NCBI GenBank assembly: GCA_030619185.1
Contig: JAUXBW010000103.1
Location: 1-8,056 of the forward strand
Direction: 5' to 3'
Length of the DNA: 8,056 nt
DNA from: Methyloprofundus sp.
Lineage (GTDB): Bacteria > Pseudomonadota > Gammaproteobacteria > Methylococcales > Methylomonadaceae
Below the pieces are notes generated by a model. That model was not told the DNA's origin and did not search any database. It saw only the letters and a list, made by a program, of their open reading frames with translations. Positions 1 to 6,046 of this stretch are shown here, in pieces. How positions within the stretch are numbered: position 1 is the first letter of the stretch; every line of letters begins with the position of its first letter. Made by a program: the position numbers and the translations under genes.

Positions 1-1076
1 GCACCTGTTTTGTTGCGTAAATTATCCACCTGGTCTTTCATTAAAGCCTGTAACGGTGAGATAACAATGGTTAGCACCCCCCGCTGTTGATAACGTACTA
101 ACGCGGGTAATTGAAAGCATAAGGATTTACCGCCTCCTGTGGGTAAAACAGCAAAGATCGGTGCATCACTCATACCTGTCTGAATAATGCTTTGTTGTAA
201 ACTGCCGCCTAGCGCATTTTCAGGTTGAGGGCGAAAAGCAGGAAAACCAAAATAGCGTTGTAACTGCTCAATCGGATTGTGTGTCTCTAGACAATAGTGG
301 CAATTATCAGATTGACAAGGAATATCCCGTAATTGCCGTAGTATCGGCGCGACCTCATGGAATTGATGCTGTACCCAGGGAGGTAATACTGAATTGCCTC
401 CCGCAACTCGTAGCCAGGCTACGCAATAAGCGAGTGCTGGACGGTGTTCAGGCTTAGGTAAATATGACTGAATAACATGATCAAAAGCGGTTGCACACAC
501 CCGGTTTTGGGTTAAGGTTTTACATAAATCAAAGGCAGCTTGCGAGCTGAGCGGCTCGGCTCCCATTGCCAGTAAGACCTGTTGTAATCCGGTAAAGCGT
601 GGATTGTCGGAAAAAGCGAAATGATAAAAAGATAATAACGGTGCTGTAGCTTGCTGCGCCTGTAATGCCTCCCACTGGTCTGCAAATAATGACATAGCTA
701 ATTTTGCATCAGCCAATGGATCATTCAGGCTATCACTAACTAATTTATAGTTTTTAACCAGACGATGATAAGGGTTTTCAGGAAAAGCCAGGGGGGATAA
801 AAACAGGGTGTCTATAACAGGTTTGGAAAATAAGCTTAGCTCTGGGTTGAGTGCATAACATAGGGGTAAATCATGCAACAAGATATTATGCCCTAATACA
901 AACCCAGCTTGCTGGCAAAAGTGATCTAGTTCTTTGAGGGCTAGCAGAATATTAAAAGGTGCTTGCCGCAGGAAAGTTTGCTCTTGATAAATGGCCGCAA
1001 TGGCGAAAATGTCACCATTTTCATTGCTTTCCAGGTCCAGACTACAAATTTTAGCTTGCAGGTTTTTCCAGTCCAT
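1..1076 (-). CDS. RecQ-family helicase with N-terminal DEDD exonuclease domain (partial, C-terminus off the left edge)
   Basis: The reverse strand from the ATG at 1076 stays open for 358 codons to the window edge. Residues about 8-125 look like a DEDD 3'-5' exonuclease: LDLES (D14, E16) as Exo I, LGHNILLHDLP (H63, N64, D69) as Exo II and NDPLADA (D123) as Exo III. A helical linker follows, then a cysteine cluster C254-x4-C259-x2-C262 that may bind metal. A RecQ start comes next: the RYFGFPAFRPQ motif 0, Walker A PTGGGKS (312-318, K317) and motif Ia ISPLQALMKDQV. The DEAH box and the RecQ C-terminal parts lie outside the window. RecQ proteins unwind DNA 3'-5' using ATP; an added exonuclease recalls the domain order of eukaryotic WRN. 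It starts 17 nt after the VF530 gene, so it is probably co-transcribed with it. No strong ribosome-binding site precedes the ATG, which fits translational coupling. Domain calls are firm; the biological role is not. Confidence 0.88.
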   Translation of the reverse strand, partial: MDWKNLQAKICSLDLESNENGDIFAIAAIYQEQTFLRQAPFNILLALKELDHFCQQAGFVLGHNILLHDLPLCYALNPELSLFSKPVIDTLFLSPLAFPENPYHRLVKNYKLVSDSLNDPLADAKLAMSLFADQWEALQAQQATAPLLSFYHFAFSDNPRFTGLQQVLLAMGAEPLSSQAAFDLCKTLTQNRVCATAFDHVIQSYLPKPEHRPALAYCVAWLRVAGGNSVLPPWVQHQFHEVAPILRQLRDIPCQSDNCHYCLETHNPIEQLQRYFGFPAFRPQPENALGGSLQQSIIQTGMSDAPIFAVLPTGGGKSLCFQLPALVRYQQRGVLTIVISPLQALMKDQVDNLRNKTG

Positions 1077-1093
1077 TGCTATGTGTTTATTTG

Positions 1094-1315
1094 CTACTTA
1101 CGCAAATATAACGCCTCTACCTTTTGGCGTGCCCAGGGTGTTTTACGCAGAAATTTCAGGCTGGAAGAGAGACTCGGATCATTGCTAAAGCATTTGATAT
1201 TGATCAGCCGGCCTAATTCTTGCCAACCATACTGCTCTTCCAGTTGTGTGACAATATCCTTCAAAGTTATACCGTGTAATGGGTCCTGGGTACGTACTTT
1301 ATTCGCTTGTTCCAT
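1094..1315 (-). CDS. VF530-family DNA-binding protein (DUF2132)
   Basis: This 73-residue basic protein carries the hallmark core of the VF530 family: DPLHGITL near residues 11-18, EQYGW near 27-31, and [13 protein letters not shown] at about 51-63 followed by KVEALY. VF530 proteins are small helical proteins, first known from a Vibrio fischeri structure and described as DNA-binding; their target and physiological role are not established. The length matches the family. The ATG at 1315 lies inside the end of the upstream RRM gene (17-nt overlap, different frame), with a weak AAGAG purine tract upstream, so translation is probably coupled to that gene. The exonuclease-RecQ gene follows after 17 nt. 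The family assignment is strong; a nucleic-acid role shared with both neighbours is inference from context. Confidence 0.9.
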   Translation of the reverse strand: MEQANKVRTQDPLHGITLKDIVTQLEEQYGWQELGRLINIKCFSNDPSLSSSLKFLRKTPWARQKVEALYLRK

Positions 1316-1580
1316 GTTTATTGCTCTTATTCTGGGTGTTTTGCGGCTCAGCCTTTTTTACACGAATCTGGCTACCCGCGACATCTGAGCCATTCAGGTT
1401 TTTCGTTGCTGATTTTGCCTCACCAGGCTTTGGCATTTCGACAAAGCCAAAGCCTTTGGATATGCCGGTGTCTTTGTCTAATACCAATATGCAGGATTGT
1501 ACTGTACCGTAAGCCTCAAAAAGTGCCCGAAGTTCCGCCTCTGTGGTATTGCGAGTAAGGTTTCGCACTAGTAATTTCAT
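1299..1580 (-). CDS. RRM-domain RNA-binding protein
   Basis: A 93-residue protein made almost entirely of one RNA recognition motif. RNP2 is LLVRNL (residues 3-8) and RNP1 is KGFGFVEM (42-49), with the RNP1 aromatics F44 and F46 kept. The second RNP2 position, often Tyr or Phe, is Leu here. The [11 protein letters not shown] helix-strand segment and the ALNG-like KNLNG are also typical. A polar tail of about 18 residues follows. Bacterial single-RRM proteins bind RNA, and some are cold-induced; specific targets cannot be read from sequence. The ATG at 1580 is preceded by GGGTGAG five nucleotides upstream, a reasonable ribosome-binding site. It heads a tight minus-strand cluster with the VF530 protein and the exonuclease-RecQ helicase. 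Confidence is high for the fold and low for function. Confidence 0.93.
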   Translation of the reverse strand: MKLLVRNLTRNTTEAELRALFEAYGTVQSCILVLDKDTGISKGFGFVEMPKPGEAKSATKNLNGSDVAGSQIRVKKAEPQNTQNKSNKHGTSE

Positions 1581-1610
1581 CTACTCACCCTATTAATCTG
1601 AAAAAGTTAA

Positions 1611-1616
1611 ATTATA
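1611..1616 (-). promoter_or_regulatory. Candidate -10 box of the RRM-VF530-RecQ operon
   Basis: The minus strand reads a perfect TATAAT about 30 nt upstream of the RRM start, in the 88-nt gap after maeA. No good -35 hexamer sits 16-18 nt further upstream, so the promoter may rely on an activator or may be a chance match in A+T-rich DNA. It would allow the operon to be transcribed independently of maeA. Confidence 0.35.
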
Positions 1617-1668
1617 CTCTTGTAATGCCTAAAGCTATTGTACTCCTGCGGAACATATTTCAACTCCA

Positions 1669-3351
1669 TTAATATTGACGACGATACGCCCTATATTCAG
1701 GCTCCCAGAAATTAGCCTGAATATTTTGCTCTAGTTCTGCTCTGGAAATAGCTGGCGCGACCTCTTCTGCAATCGCTTGCAAACCTACGGCCAGGGCTAT
1801 AGTTAGACTGACTTCTCTTAACTCACTTAATGCTGGTAACAAGCCATTTCCGGCACCAGTAACCAACGGAGAACATGTCGCCAAAGCTTCACTGGCAGTC
1901 ATAAACATTTTCTCGGTAATGTGGTTTGCACCGCTGGCAAGCACACCTAAACCCACACCAGGGAAAATATAACTATTATTACATTGGGCTATGGCTTGTT
2001 GTATTCCCTGATATTCAACCGGCGCAAAAGGGCTACCTGTTGCGACGATTGCATTGCCCTCGGTCCAGCGAATAATATCCTCGGGTATGGCTTCTACATG
2101 TGAGGTAGGATTAGACAGAGGTAACACAATCGGCTTGGGGCAATGTGCGTACATCGCTTTAATTACAGCTTTAGTCATCAGGCCCGCTTGTCCAGACACC
2201 CCGATTAATATCGTCGGCTTACTTCTGCATACCAGGTCTAACAGACTGATATCCTCGCAATCAGCACACCATGAGGCAACTTCTTCAGGGTCTCTGGCAA
2301 ATTTCTCCTGGAAATCGTGCAGATACTCCATATCCGAGGTCAGTAATCCGTGGTGGGTAAACAGGTAAATACGACTTAAAGCCTGCTTTTCTGTCAGGCC
2401 GTGCTTTATCATATGCGCAACAACCTGCTCTGCAATACCACAACCGGCGGATCCTCCACCGACAAAAACCAAACGGTGCTCTATAATCGAACTATTGTCG
2501 GCATGGCATGCCGCCAGCAAAGTGCCTACCGTTACCGCTGCGGTACCCTGAATATCATCATTAAAGCAGCATATCTCATGCTGGTATTTTTTTAAAATCG
2601 GTGTGGCTTTATCCTGGGCAAAGTCTTCAAACTGCACTAAAACACCAGGCCAGCGCTGCTTAACCCCTTGAATGAACAAGTCTATAAAGTCGAAATAATC
2701 GTCCCCCGTCACTCGCTTATGTCGCCACCCCATATACATCGGGTCGTCTAATAGCTCTTTATTATTGGTGCCTACATCAAGAGTAATAGGTAAAGTATAA
2801 GCGGGACTAATTCCACCGCAGCCTGAATAAAGAGCTAGCTTACCTATCGGTATGCCCATGCCGCCAATGCCTTGGTCGCCCAGCCCCAGAATACGCTCAC
2901 TATCAGTCACGACGATGACTTTGACATTTTTTTTATCCAGGTTTTTCAGCATCGCAGACATTTTTTCCCGGTCTGGATAGGCTAGAAATAAACCTCTTTT
3001 ACGCCGATAAATACGCGAAAACTGCTGACATGCCTGACCCACAGTCGGGGTATAGATAATGGGCATCATTTCCTCAAGATGCTGGGTTAGTAGCTTGAAG
3101 TAAAGTGTTTCGTTGGTGTCCTGAATATTACGCAGAAAAACATGCTTATTCAGGTCATTTCTTAGCTGAGAAAACTGGTGGTATGCTCGCTTTTGCTGAT
3201 CGTCTATGGTTTCAATAGCATGTGGCAGTAAACCATGTAGATCAAGCTCCTGTCTTTCAGTTGCGGTAAACGCCGAGCCTTTATTTAATAGTGCTGTTTC
3301 CAGCAAAATAGAGCCTGCAAAAGGGGTATATAAAGGACGTTTTTTATTCAT
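1669..3351 (-). CDS. maeA: NAD-type malic enzyme (malate to pyruvate + CO2)
   Basis: A 560-residue protein collinear with E. coli MaeA/SfcA (about 565 residues). Malic enzyme oxidatively decarboxylates L-malate to pyruvate with a divalent metal and NAD(P). Visible landmarks: LLNKGSAF near 21-28, [13 protein letters not shown] at 70-82, catalytic Tyr100 in [28 protein letters not shown] with catalytic Lys171, metal ligands E242/D243 in FEDFA and D266 in FNDDIQGT, a Rossmann glycine turn GGGSAGCG near 298-305, and LPLSNPTS and ATGSPF in the C-terminal half. An acidic residue that usually ends strand beta-2 (Asp in E. coli VDRFGLL) is Thr332 here in LFTHHGLL, so NAD preference is assumed from the family and not shown. 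The ATG at 3351 has only a weak AAGA upstream. Transcription probably comes from the extended -10 element at 3539-3547, giving a long structured leader. No operon partner is evident. Confidence 0.96.
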   Translation of the reverse strand: MNKKRPLYTPFAGSILLETALLNKGSAFTATERQELDLHGLLPHAIETIDDQQKRAYHQFSQLRNDLNKHVFLRNIQDTNETLYFKLLTQHLEEMMPIIYTPTVGQACQQFSRIYRRKRGLFLAYPDREKMSAMLKNLDKKNVKVIVVTDSERILGLGDQGIGGMGIPIGKLALYSGCGGISPAYTLPITLDVGTNNKELLDDPMYMGWRHKRVTGDDYFDFIDLFIQGVKQRWPGVLVQFEDFAQDKATPILKKYQHEICCFNDDIQGTAAVTVGTLLAACHADNSSIIEHRLVFVGGGSAGCGIAEQVVAHMIKHGLTEKQALSRIYLFTHHGLLTSDMEYLHDFQEKFARDPEEVASWCADCEDISLLDLVCRSKPTILIGVSGQAGLMTKAVIKAMYAHCPKPIVLPLSNPTSHVEAIPEDIIRWTEGNAIVATGSPFAPVEYQGIQQAIAQCNNSYIFPGVGLGVLASGANHITEKMFMTASEALATCSPLVTGAGNGLLPALSELREVSLTIALAVGLQAIAEEVAPAISRAELEQNIQANFWEPEYRAYRRQY

Positions 3352-3386
3352 TGATGTCTTGTTTGTTTAATAGTGAGCATTCACTT

Positions 3387-3460
3387 CCCCCCTTGAAAAA
3401 GGGGGTTGAGGGGGATTATCTAATAAAACCTCCCCTAACCCCTTCTTGTTAAGGAGGGGG
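3387..3460. repeat. G/C-block palindromic repeat (REP/MITE-like) in the maeA leader
   Basis: Four C- or G-runs alternate: CCCCCC (3387-3392), GGGGG...GGGGG (3401-3414), CCTCCCCTAACCCC (3429-3442) and GGAGGGGG (3453-3460). The first pair can form a hairpin with a TTGAAAAA loop, and the two middle blocks pair imperfectly across an A+T-rich loop. This is the look of a short interspersed repeat found in many bacterial genomes; family membership needs other copies. It lies 36 nt upstream of maeA, inside its probable transcript. Confidence 0.7.
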
Positions 3461-3500
3461 ACTGATCCCAATATATCTGACATTTAATCAACTGAACAAG

Positions 3501-3539
3501 TAGGGTGCGGCTTTAGTCCACTGATCCTGGACACCCCTA
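3501..3539. repeat. Nested inverted repeat at the start of the maeA leader
   Basis: The inner stem GTCCA/TGGAC (3516-3520 with 3528-3532) closes a seven-base loop. The outer arms TAGGGTG (3501-3507) and CACCCCTA (3532-3539) pair with one bulge. A GCGGCTTTAG segment similar to that in the 4875-4936 repeat lies between the left arms. It directly abuts the candidate -10 box, so on the minus strand it would sit at the very 5' end of the maeA transcript. It could be a repeat element or a 5'-stabilising structure. Confidence 0.5.
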
Positions 3540-3547
3540 TTATACCA
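3539..3547 (-). promoter_or_regulatory. Candidate extended -10 promoter of maeA
   Basis: The minus strand reads TGGTATAAT, a consensus extended -10 (TGN plus a perfect TATAAT). No convincing -35 is seen, as is usual for extended -10 promoters. Transcription would start near 3532 and leave a leader of about 180 nt before the maeA ATG at 3351. Confidence 0.5.
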
Positions 3548-3615
3548 AGATCAAGCCTAAATATATGGATATATTAAACACTTTGCACACGATCAAAGCA
3601 CAATATTTTTCTTCA

Positions 3616-3638
3616 TCCCGGCATTGATGATCCTGGGA
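3616..3638 (-). terminator. Weak hairpin 11 nt after the nucleosidase gene
   Basis: TCCCGG (3616-3621) faces CCTGGGA (3632-3638) across a 10-nt loop, forming six pairs with one bulge. It sits just past the stop codon of the minus-strand gene ending at 3649. The minus strand lacks a T-run after it, so intrinsic termination is doubtful. Confidence 0.22.
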
Positions 3639-3648
3639 TAGATTAAAT

Positions 3649-4497
3649 TCAAAAGCCACCAAATGCTTGCTTGTCTACCTCTGCACGTAAATACTTTAGT
3701 ACAGCCTTGCCCGAAGCTGCCGATATATCTGTTAAATCTAGTGGTTTATGCTGAGTTAATATTGACCTTTTACTTAATAAGTTACTTAATTGTAGCTTTT
3801 CACTCGTGGTAAAGTGCCAGTTCGTAATTATTTCAGCATAATTAACAGTATGAGCCAGCTGAGTCTGACTCATACTGGCCAGGCGGCTTAATTGTGAATA
3901 ATATTTTTCTATCAGCGGTAGCACATCGCTCAGCCATCGGCTCACTTGTGCAGGTTTAATTTGCGTGCTGGGATTATTTTTGTTGTCAGAAATAATTTTG
4001 ATACATTGAATTAACTCATTCGAACTGAAACGAATGGCTATTTCATAAAATGCCGAGGCTTCCATTTCATATAGCGATTCAGATGGGTATTCAAGCTGGG
4101 GCTGGACAACGGTGGTAAAAGCTTGTGTCGGGCAAGGGGGATTAACGATCAGCTGAGGGTAATAACTGCGTCCACTTTCCTGGTCAGTGATTTTGTCTGC
4201 AGCAAAGACCGAACCGAGCTGATAAGAGCCATGCCCCGCTATGCCTACATTCATCAATACGGGTAAAGTCGGTGCTGAAAATAACGCCAGCGTATAAGCA
4301 ACCCCAGCCGCCATTGAAGATTTACCGATACCCGTTACGGTCAGCGTTATTTGGCTATTGCGATAAATCGTAAAAGCCGTACAGCTAAGCTCTTTTTTTA
4401 ATTTGAAATGCTCAATTAAAGGCTTAGCCTCGCAAGGTAGTGCGGCAAAAAAGTAACAATAAACCTCAGACACTAGTGCAGCACTAGATAAAACCAT
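3649..4497 (-). CDS. MTA/SAH nucleosidase-like protein (nucleoside phosphorylase fold) with C-terminal extension
   Basis: From the ATG at 4497 this is a 282-residue protein with the landmarks of the PNP/UDP phosphorylase fold. E23 in AALPCEAKPL matches the position of the catalytic Glu of E. coli MTAN (E12). VTGIGKSSMA follows near 54-63, NVGIAG at 83-88, YEMEASAFYEIA with the nucleoside-binding MEAS at 145-148, and IISDN with D171 at the position of the catalytic Asp. Relatives cleave N-glycosidic bonds of methylthioadenosine, adenosylhomocysteine or related nucleosides; the substrate here is not determined. About 110 residues follow D171, far more than in MTAN (about 232 in total), and they look helical. 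In-frame starts also exist at TTG 4512 and GTG 4473; none has a clear ribosome-binding site, and I prefer the ATG. The start overlaps the end of the sirB2-like gene by 14 nt, which implies coupling. Confidence 0.75.
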   Translation of the reverse strand: MVLSSAALVSEVYCYFFAALPCEAKPLIEHFKLKKELSCTAFTIYRNSQITLTVTGIGKSSMAAGVAYTLALFSAPTLPVLMNVGIAGHGSYQLGSVFAADKITDQESGRSYYPQLIVNPPCPTQAFTTVVQPQLEYPSESLYEMEASAFYEIAIRFSSNELIQCIKIISDNKNNPSTQIKPAQVSRWLSDVLPLIEKYYSQLSRLASMSQTQLAHTVNYAEIITNWHFTTSEKLQLSNLLSKRSILTQHKPLDLTDISAASGKAVLKYLRAEVDKQAFGGF

Positions 4498-4840
4498 GCT
4501 TGCTAATGGCAATGACTAAAATATAGCCAAAACATGCCAATGCCAGTACAAAGGCTATCCAGCGTTTTATCCCCGTACTACGCATTGCCATCACACCAAA
4601 GCCTATATATGCAATGAGCATGATTAATTTGCTAATAATCCAGCCGTATTCACCCGCCATCCAGTTACCCTGAAAGACTAAAGCAATACCACTTAATAAT
4701 AAAATGGTATCAATAACATGGGGTGCTATTTTCCCCAGTTTAGCTTGTAAGCAGGCAGGTTTAAATTGTGCCAGCATGATACGTGTCATAAAACCACCAA
4801 CAGACAGCAAGATAAACAACATGTGTATAGATTTAAGCAT
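4484..4840 (-). CDS. SirB2-family integral membrane protein
   Basis: A 118-residue hydrophobic protein with four predicted membrane helices (about 4-23, 41-58, 67-86 and 93-112). It shows the SirB family pattern: an N-terminal H6 in LKSIHMLF, R20 after the first helix, PHVIDTILLLSG (H41, D44), WIISKL (K71) and a short basic C-terminal loop. SirB2 was named from Salmonella as an upregulator of invasion genes, but the molecular function of the widespread family is unknown. The length is typical. The ATG at 4840 has a good AAGGA ribosome-binding site seven nucleotides upstream. The gene overlaps the nucleosidase-like gene downstream, forming a two-gene unit. A long inverted repeat separates it from the cytochrome gene upstream. 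Confidence 0.85.
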   Translation of the reverse strand: MLKSIHMLFILLSVGGFMTRIMLAQFKPACLQAKLGKIAPHVIDTILLLSGIALVFQGNWMAGEYGWIISKLIMLIAYIGFGVMAMRSTGIKRWIAFVLALACFGYILVIAISKHGFI

Positions 4841-4874
4841 TATTTTTCCTTGGTAAACAAAGTACCTAATTAAC

Positions 4875-4936
4875 TGTAGGAGCGGTCTTTAGCCGCGAAA
4901 AATAGCTAAATATCGCGGCTAAAGACCACTCCTACA
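4875..4936. repeat. 24-bp inverted repeat with 14-nt loop (REP-like)
   Basis: The left arm (4875-4898) begins TGTAGGAGCGG and ends AGCCGCGA. The right arm (4913-4936) is its reverse complement with a single difference. In a minus-strand transcript the odd pair is G-U, so that RNA can form a full 24-bp hairpin, while a plus-strand RNA would have an A-C mismatch. Both flanking genes are on the minus strand. No T-run follows, so it resembles an interspersed palindromic repeat more than an intrinsic terminator, though it could attenuate read-through or protect the upstream mRNA. Confidence 0.85.
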
Positions 4937-4944
4937 AAAATGGT

Positions 4945-4957
4945 TTCGATATGATAT
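4945..4957. repeat. Short perfect palindrome next to the REP-like repeat
   Basis: CGATATGATATCG reads the same on both strands around a central base. It lies between the cytochrome stop codon and the large inverted repeat. It may be an operator-like site, part of the repeat element or chance; nothing decides between these. Confidence 0.3.
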
Positions 4958-4984
4958 CGTTTTACGCGATAAACCCAAAAAGGT

Positions 4985-5875
4985 TTATTTCATTTTACTA
5001 TATAGCCAGTCAAAGCCATTTTTGACCAGTGAAACTAGCTTAGGAAAAATCTCTAATCGGATAGTTTTACCAATATAGGCCAGACTATTTAGGCTAAATC
5101 CCGTAATAACTTTTAATGCGCGTTGACAGGGAGAGTCAGGATCACAAAACCAGGGGTTATTAATAAACCACATCTCTTTAATGGAAATGATCCACATAAA
5201 CGCAAATGAAACGCCCATGCCTGCACCTGCGACCATAATTAATGAAGCAAACATCGGCGATAATTTAGTCAGCCACCAGGATAAAATATCAATAATCAGA
5301 AAGGCATAAGGCATCCCGATAGCGATACTTTTATAATGCGTTGAAGCGGTTGTTGAGAAGCTAAAAATAATCCCGACAAACATAAAAATAAAGCTGATGC
5401 CAAATAAATGAATGTGTGAAACCCGGGTCAAGGATCTAAACGTTGCCCCATGGTCTTGTTCGGCTAATGCTTTGATATTTTCAAATTTAGTAAAATCAGG
5501 AATACCAACTGCAGCCTCGTTATGGCACATCTGGCATTTACTGGTGATAATTTTCTCGGGTTTTTGCCCCGTATACTCTTCTTTAAGAGCACCATCACGA
5601 ACCCATTGCATAATGGCAAAGTTCTCCTGTTCGCTCGCTTTATTTTTCATTGAGCCATTCAGCTTGGTTTCTAAAACTGTTCCTGAACGGTTGCCATAAT
5701 AACTGTATACGATGTCATCAATAGATAAGCCAAATTTACCATCGGCCATACCGTGGGTAAATAAAATCTGGATCAAGGCAAAAAGATAACCGATCGCAAC
5801 AGTGGTTAAATAACCCGTAAATAAGACTTTGAGCGGAATGTCGAGTTCACTCAATGTGATTTTTAAATCTTTCAT
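4985..5875 (-). CDS. Four-helix membrane protein with one c-type haem site (uncharacterised cytochrome)
   Basis: A 296-residue protein. A first membrane helix (about 16-38) is followed by a soluble segment (about 41-150) holding one CXXCH haem c site, CQMCH (C114, C117, H118), with VGIPDF just after. Three more helices follow (about 157-174, 185-203 and 207-231). H154 and H156 in SHIHLFG lie at the mouth of the second helix and could ligate haem. A C244/C250 pair sits in a loop after helix four, and a basic amphipathic tail ends the protein. The haem must face the periplasm for maturation, so the N-terminus is probably cytoplasmic. I do not recognise a named family; a role in electron transfer is inferred from the haem site alone. 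No oxidase or reductase genes are nearby. The ATG at 5875 has no clear ribosome-binding site, but later Met starts would remove helix one. It is divergent from ilvE. Confidence 0.8.
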   Translation of the reverse strand: MKDLKITLSELDIPLKVLFTGYLTTVAIGYLFALIQILFTHGMADGKFGLSIDDIVYSYYGNRSGTVLETKLNGSMKNKASEQENFAIMQWVRDGALKEEYTGQKPEKIITSKCQMCHNEAAVGIPDFTKFENIKALAEQDHGATFRSLTRVSHIHLFGISFIFMFVGIIFSFSTTASTHYKSIAIGMPYAFLIIDILSWWLTKLSPMFASLIMVAGAGMGVSFAFMWIISIKEMWFINNPWFCDPDSPCQRALKVITGFSLNSLAYIGKTIRLEIFPKLVSLVKNGFDWLYSKMK

Positions 5876-5947
5876 AGCAGCATAGAAGAAAATTGAATAT
5901 TAGAAGATGCTATTTTAGCTTATATATTGAAAATCAGGTAAAAATCA

Positions 5948-5976
5948 TTGTTTTATCGGTGTTTATTTTCTATGAT
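5948..5976 (+). promoter_or_regulatory. Candidate ilvE promoter
   Basis: TTGTTT (5948-5953) and TATGAT (5971-5976) are separated by 17 nt. The -10 matches consensus at five of six positions; the -35 is weak. Transcription would begin near 5983, leaving about 64 nt before the ilvE ATG. This argues against translation from in-frame starts further upstream. The A+T-rich gap 5876-5947 must also hold the promoter of the divergent cytochrome gene, where I see no convincing boxes. Confidence 0.4.
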
Positions 5977-6046
5977 ATTCACCATTAGTCCGTATCGCAT
6001 ACGAATTATAAAAATAATAGCAATTACGAATAGTAGGTTACCAAAA

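Noticed and set aside
963..1388. Plus-strand open frames of 65-141 codons in the RRM/VF530/RecQ region
   Set aside because: They lie antisense to three well-supported minus-strand genes, have no recognisable motif and lack ribosome-binding sites.
2054..2595. Plus-strand open frames inside maeA
   Set aside because: They are antisense to conserved malic enzyme sequence; their Cys- and Ser-rich composition is typical of a shadow frame.
3560..3575. AATATAT-GG-ATATATT palindrome as an operator
   Set aside because: It is a low-complexity A/T palindrome that arises easily by chance; it is near the maeA promoter, but nothing links it to a regulator.
4498..4512. TTG start for the nucleosidase-like gene
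   Set aside because: The ATG at 4497 is a better start codon and the extra five residues add nothing of the fold; neither has a clear ribosome-binding site, so this is a preference only.
3387..4936. CRISPR array from the repeats in this region
   Set aside because: The repeats are single palindromes of different sequence, not regularly spaced direct repeats, and no cas gene is present.
5412..5699. Plus-strand 95-codon open frame
   Set aside because: It is antisense to the CXXCH-containing part of the membrane cytochrome and shows no domain.
5948..6046. Longer ilvE start (TTG 5948) adding 33 residues
   Set aside because: IlvE proteins start near the IWMDGEW segment; the extension is A+T-driven and overlaps the probable promoter.
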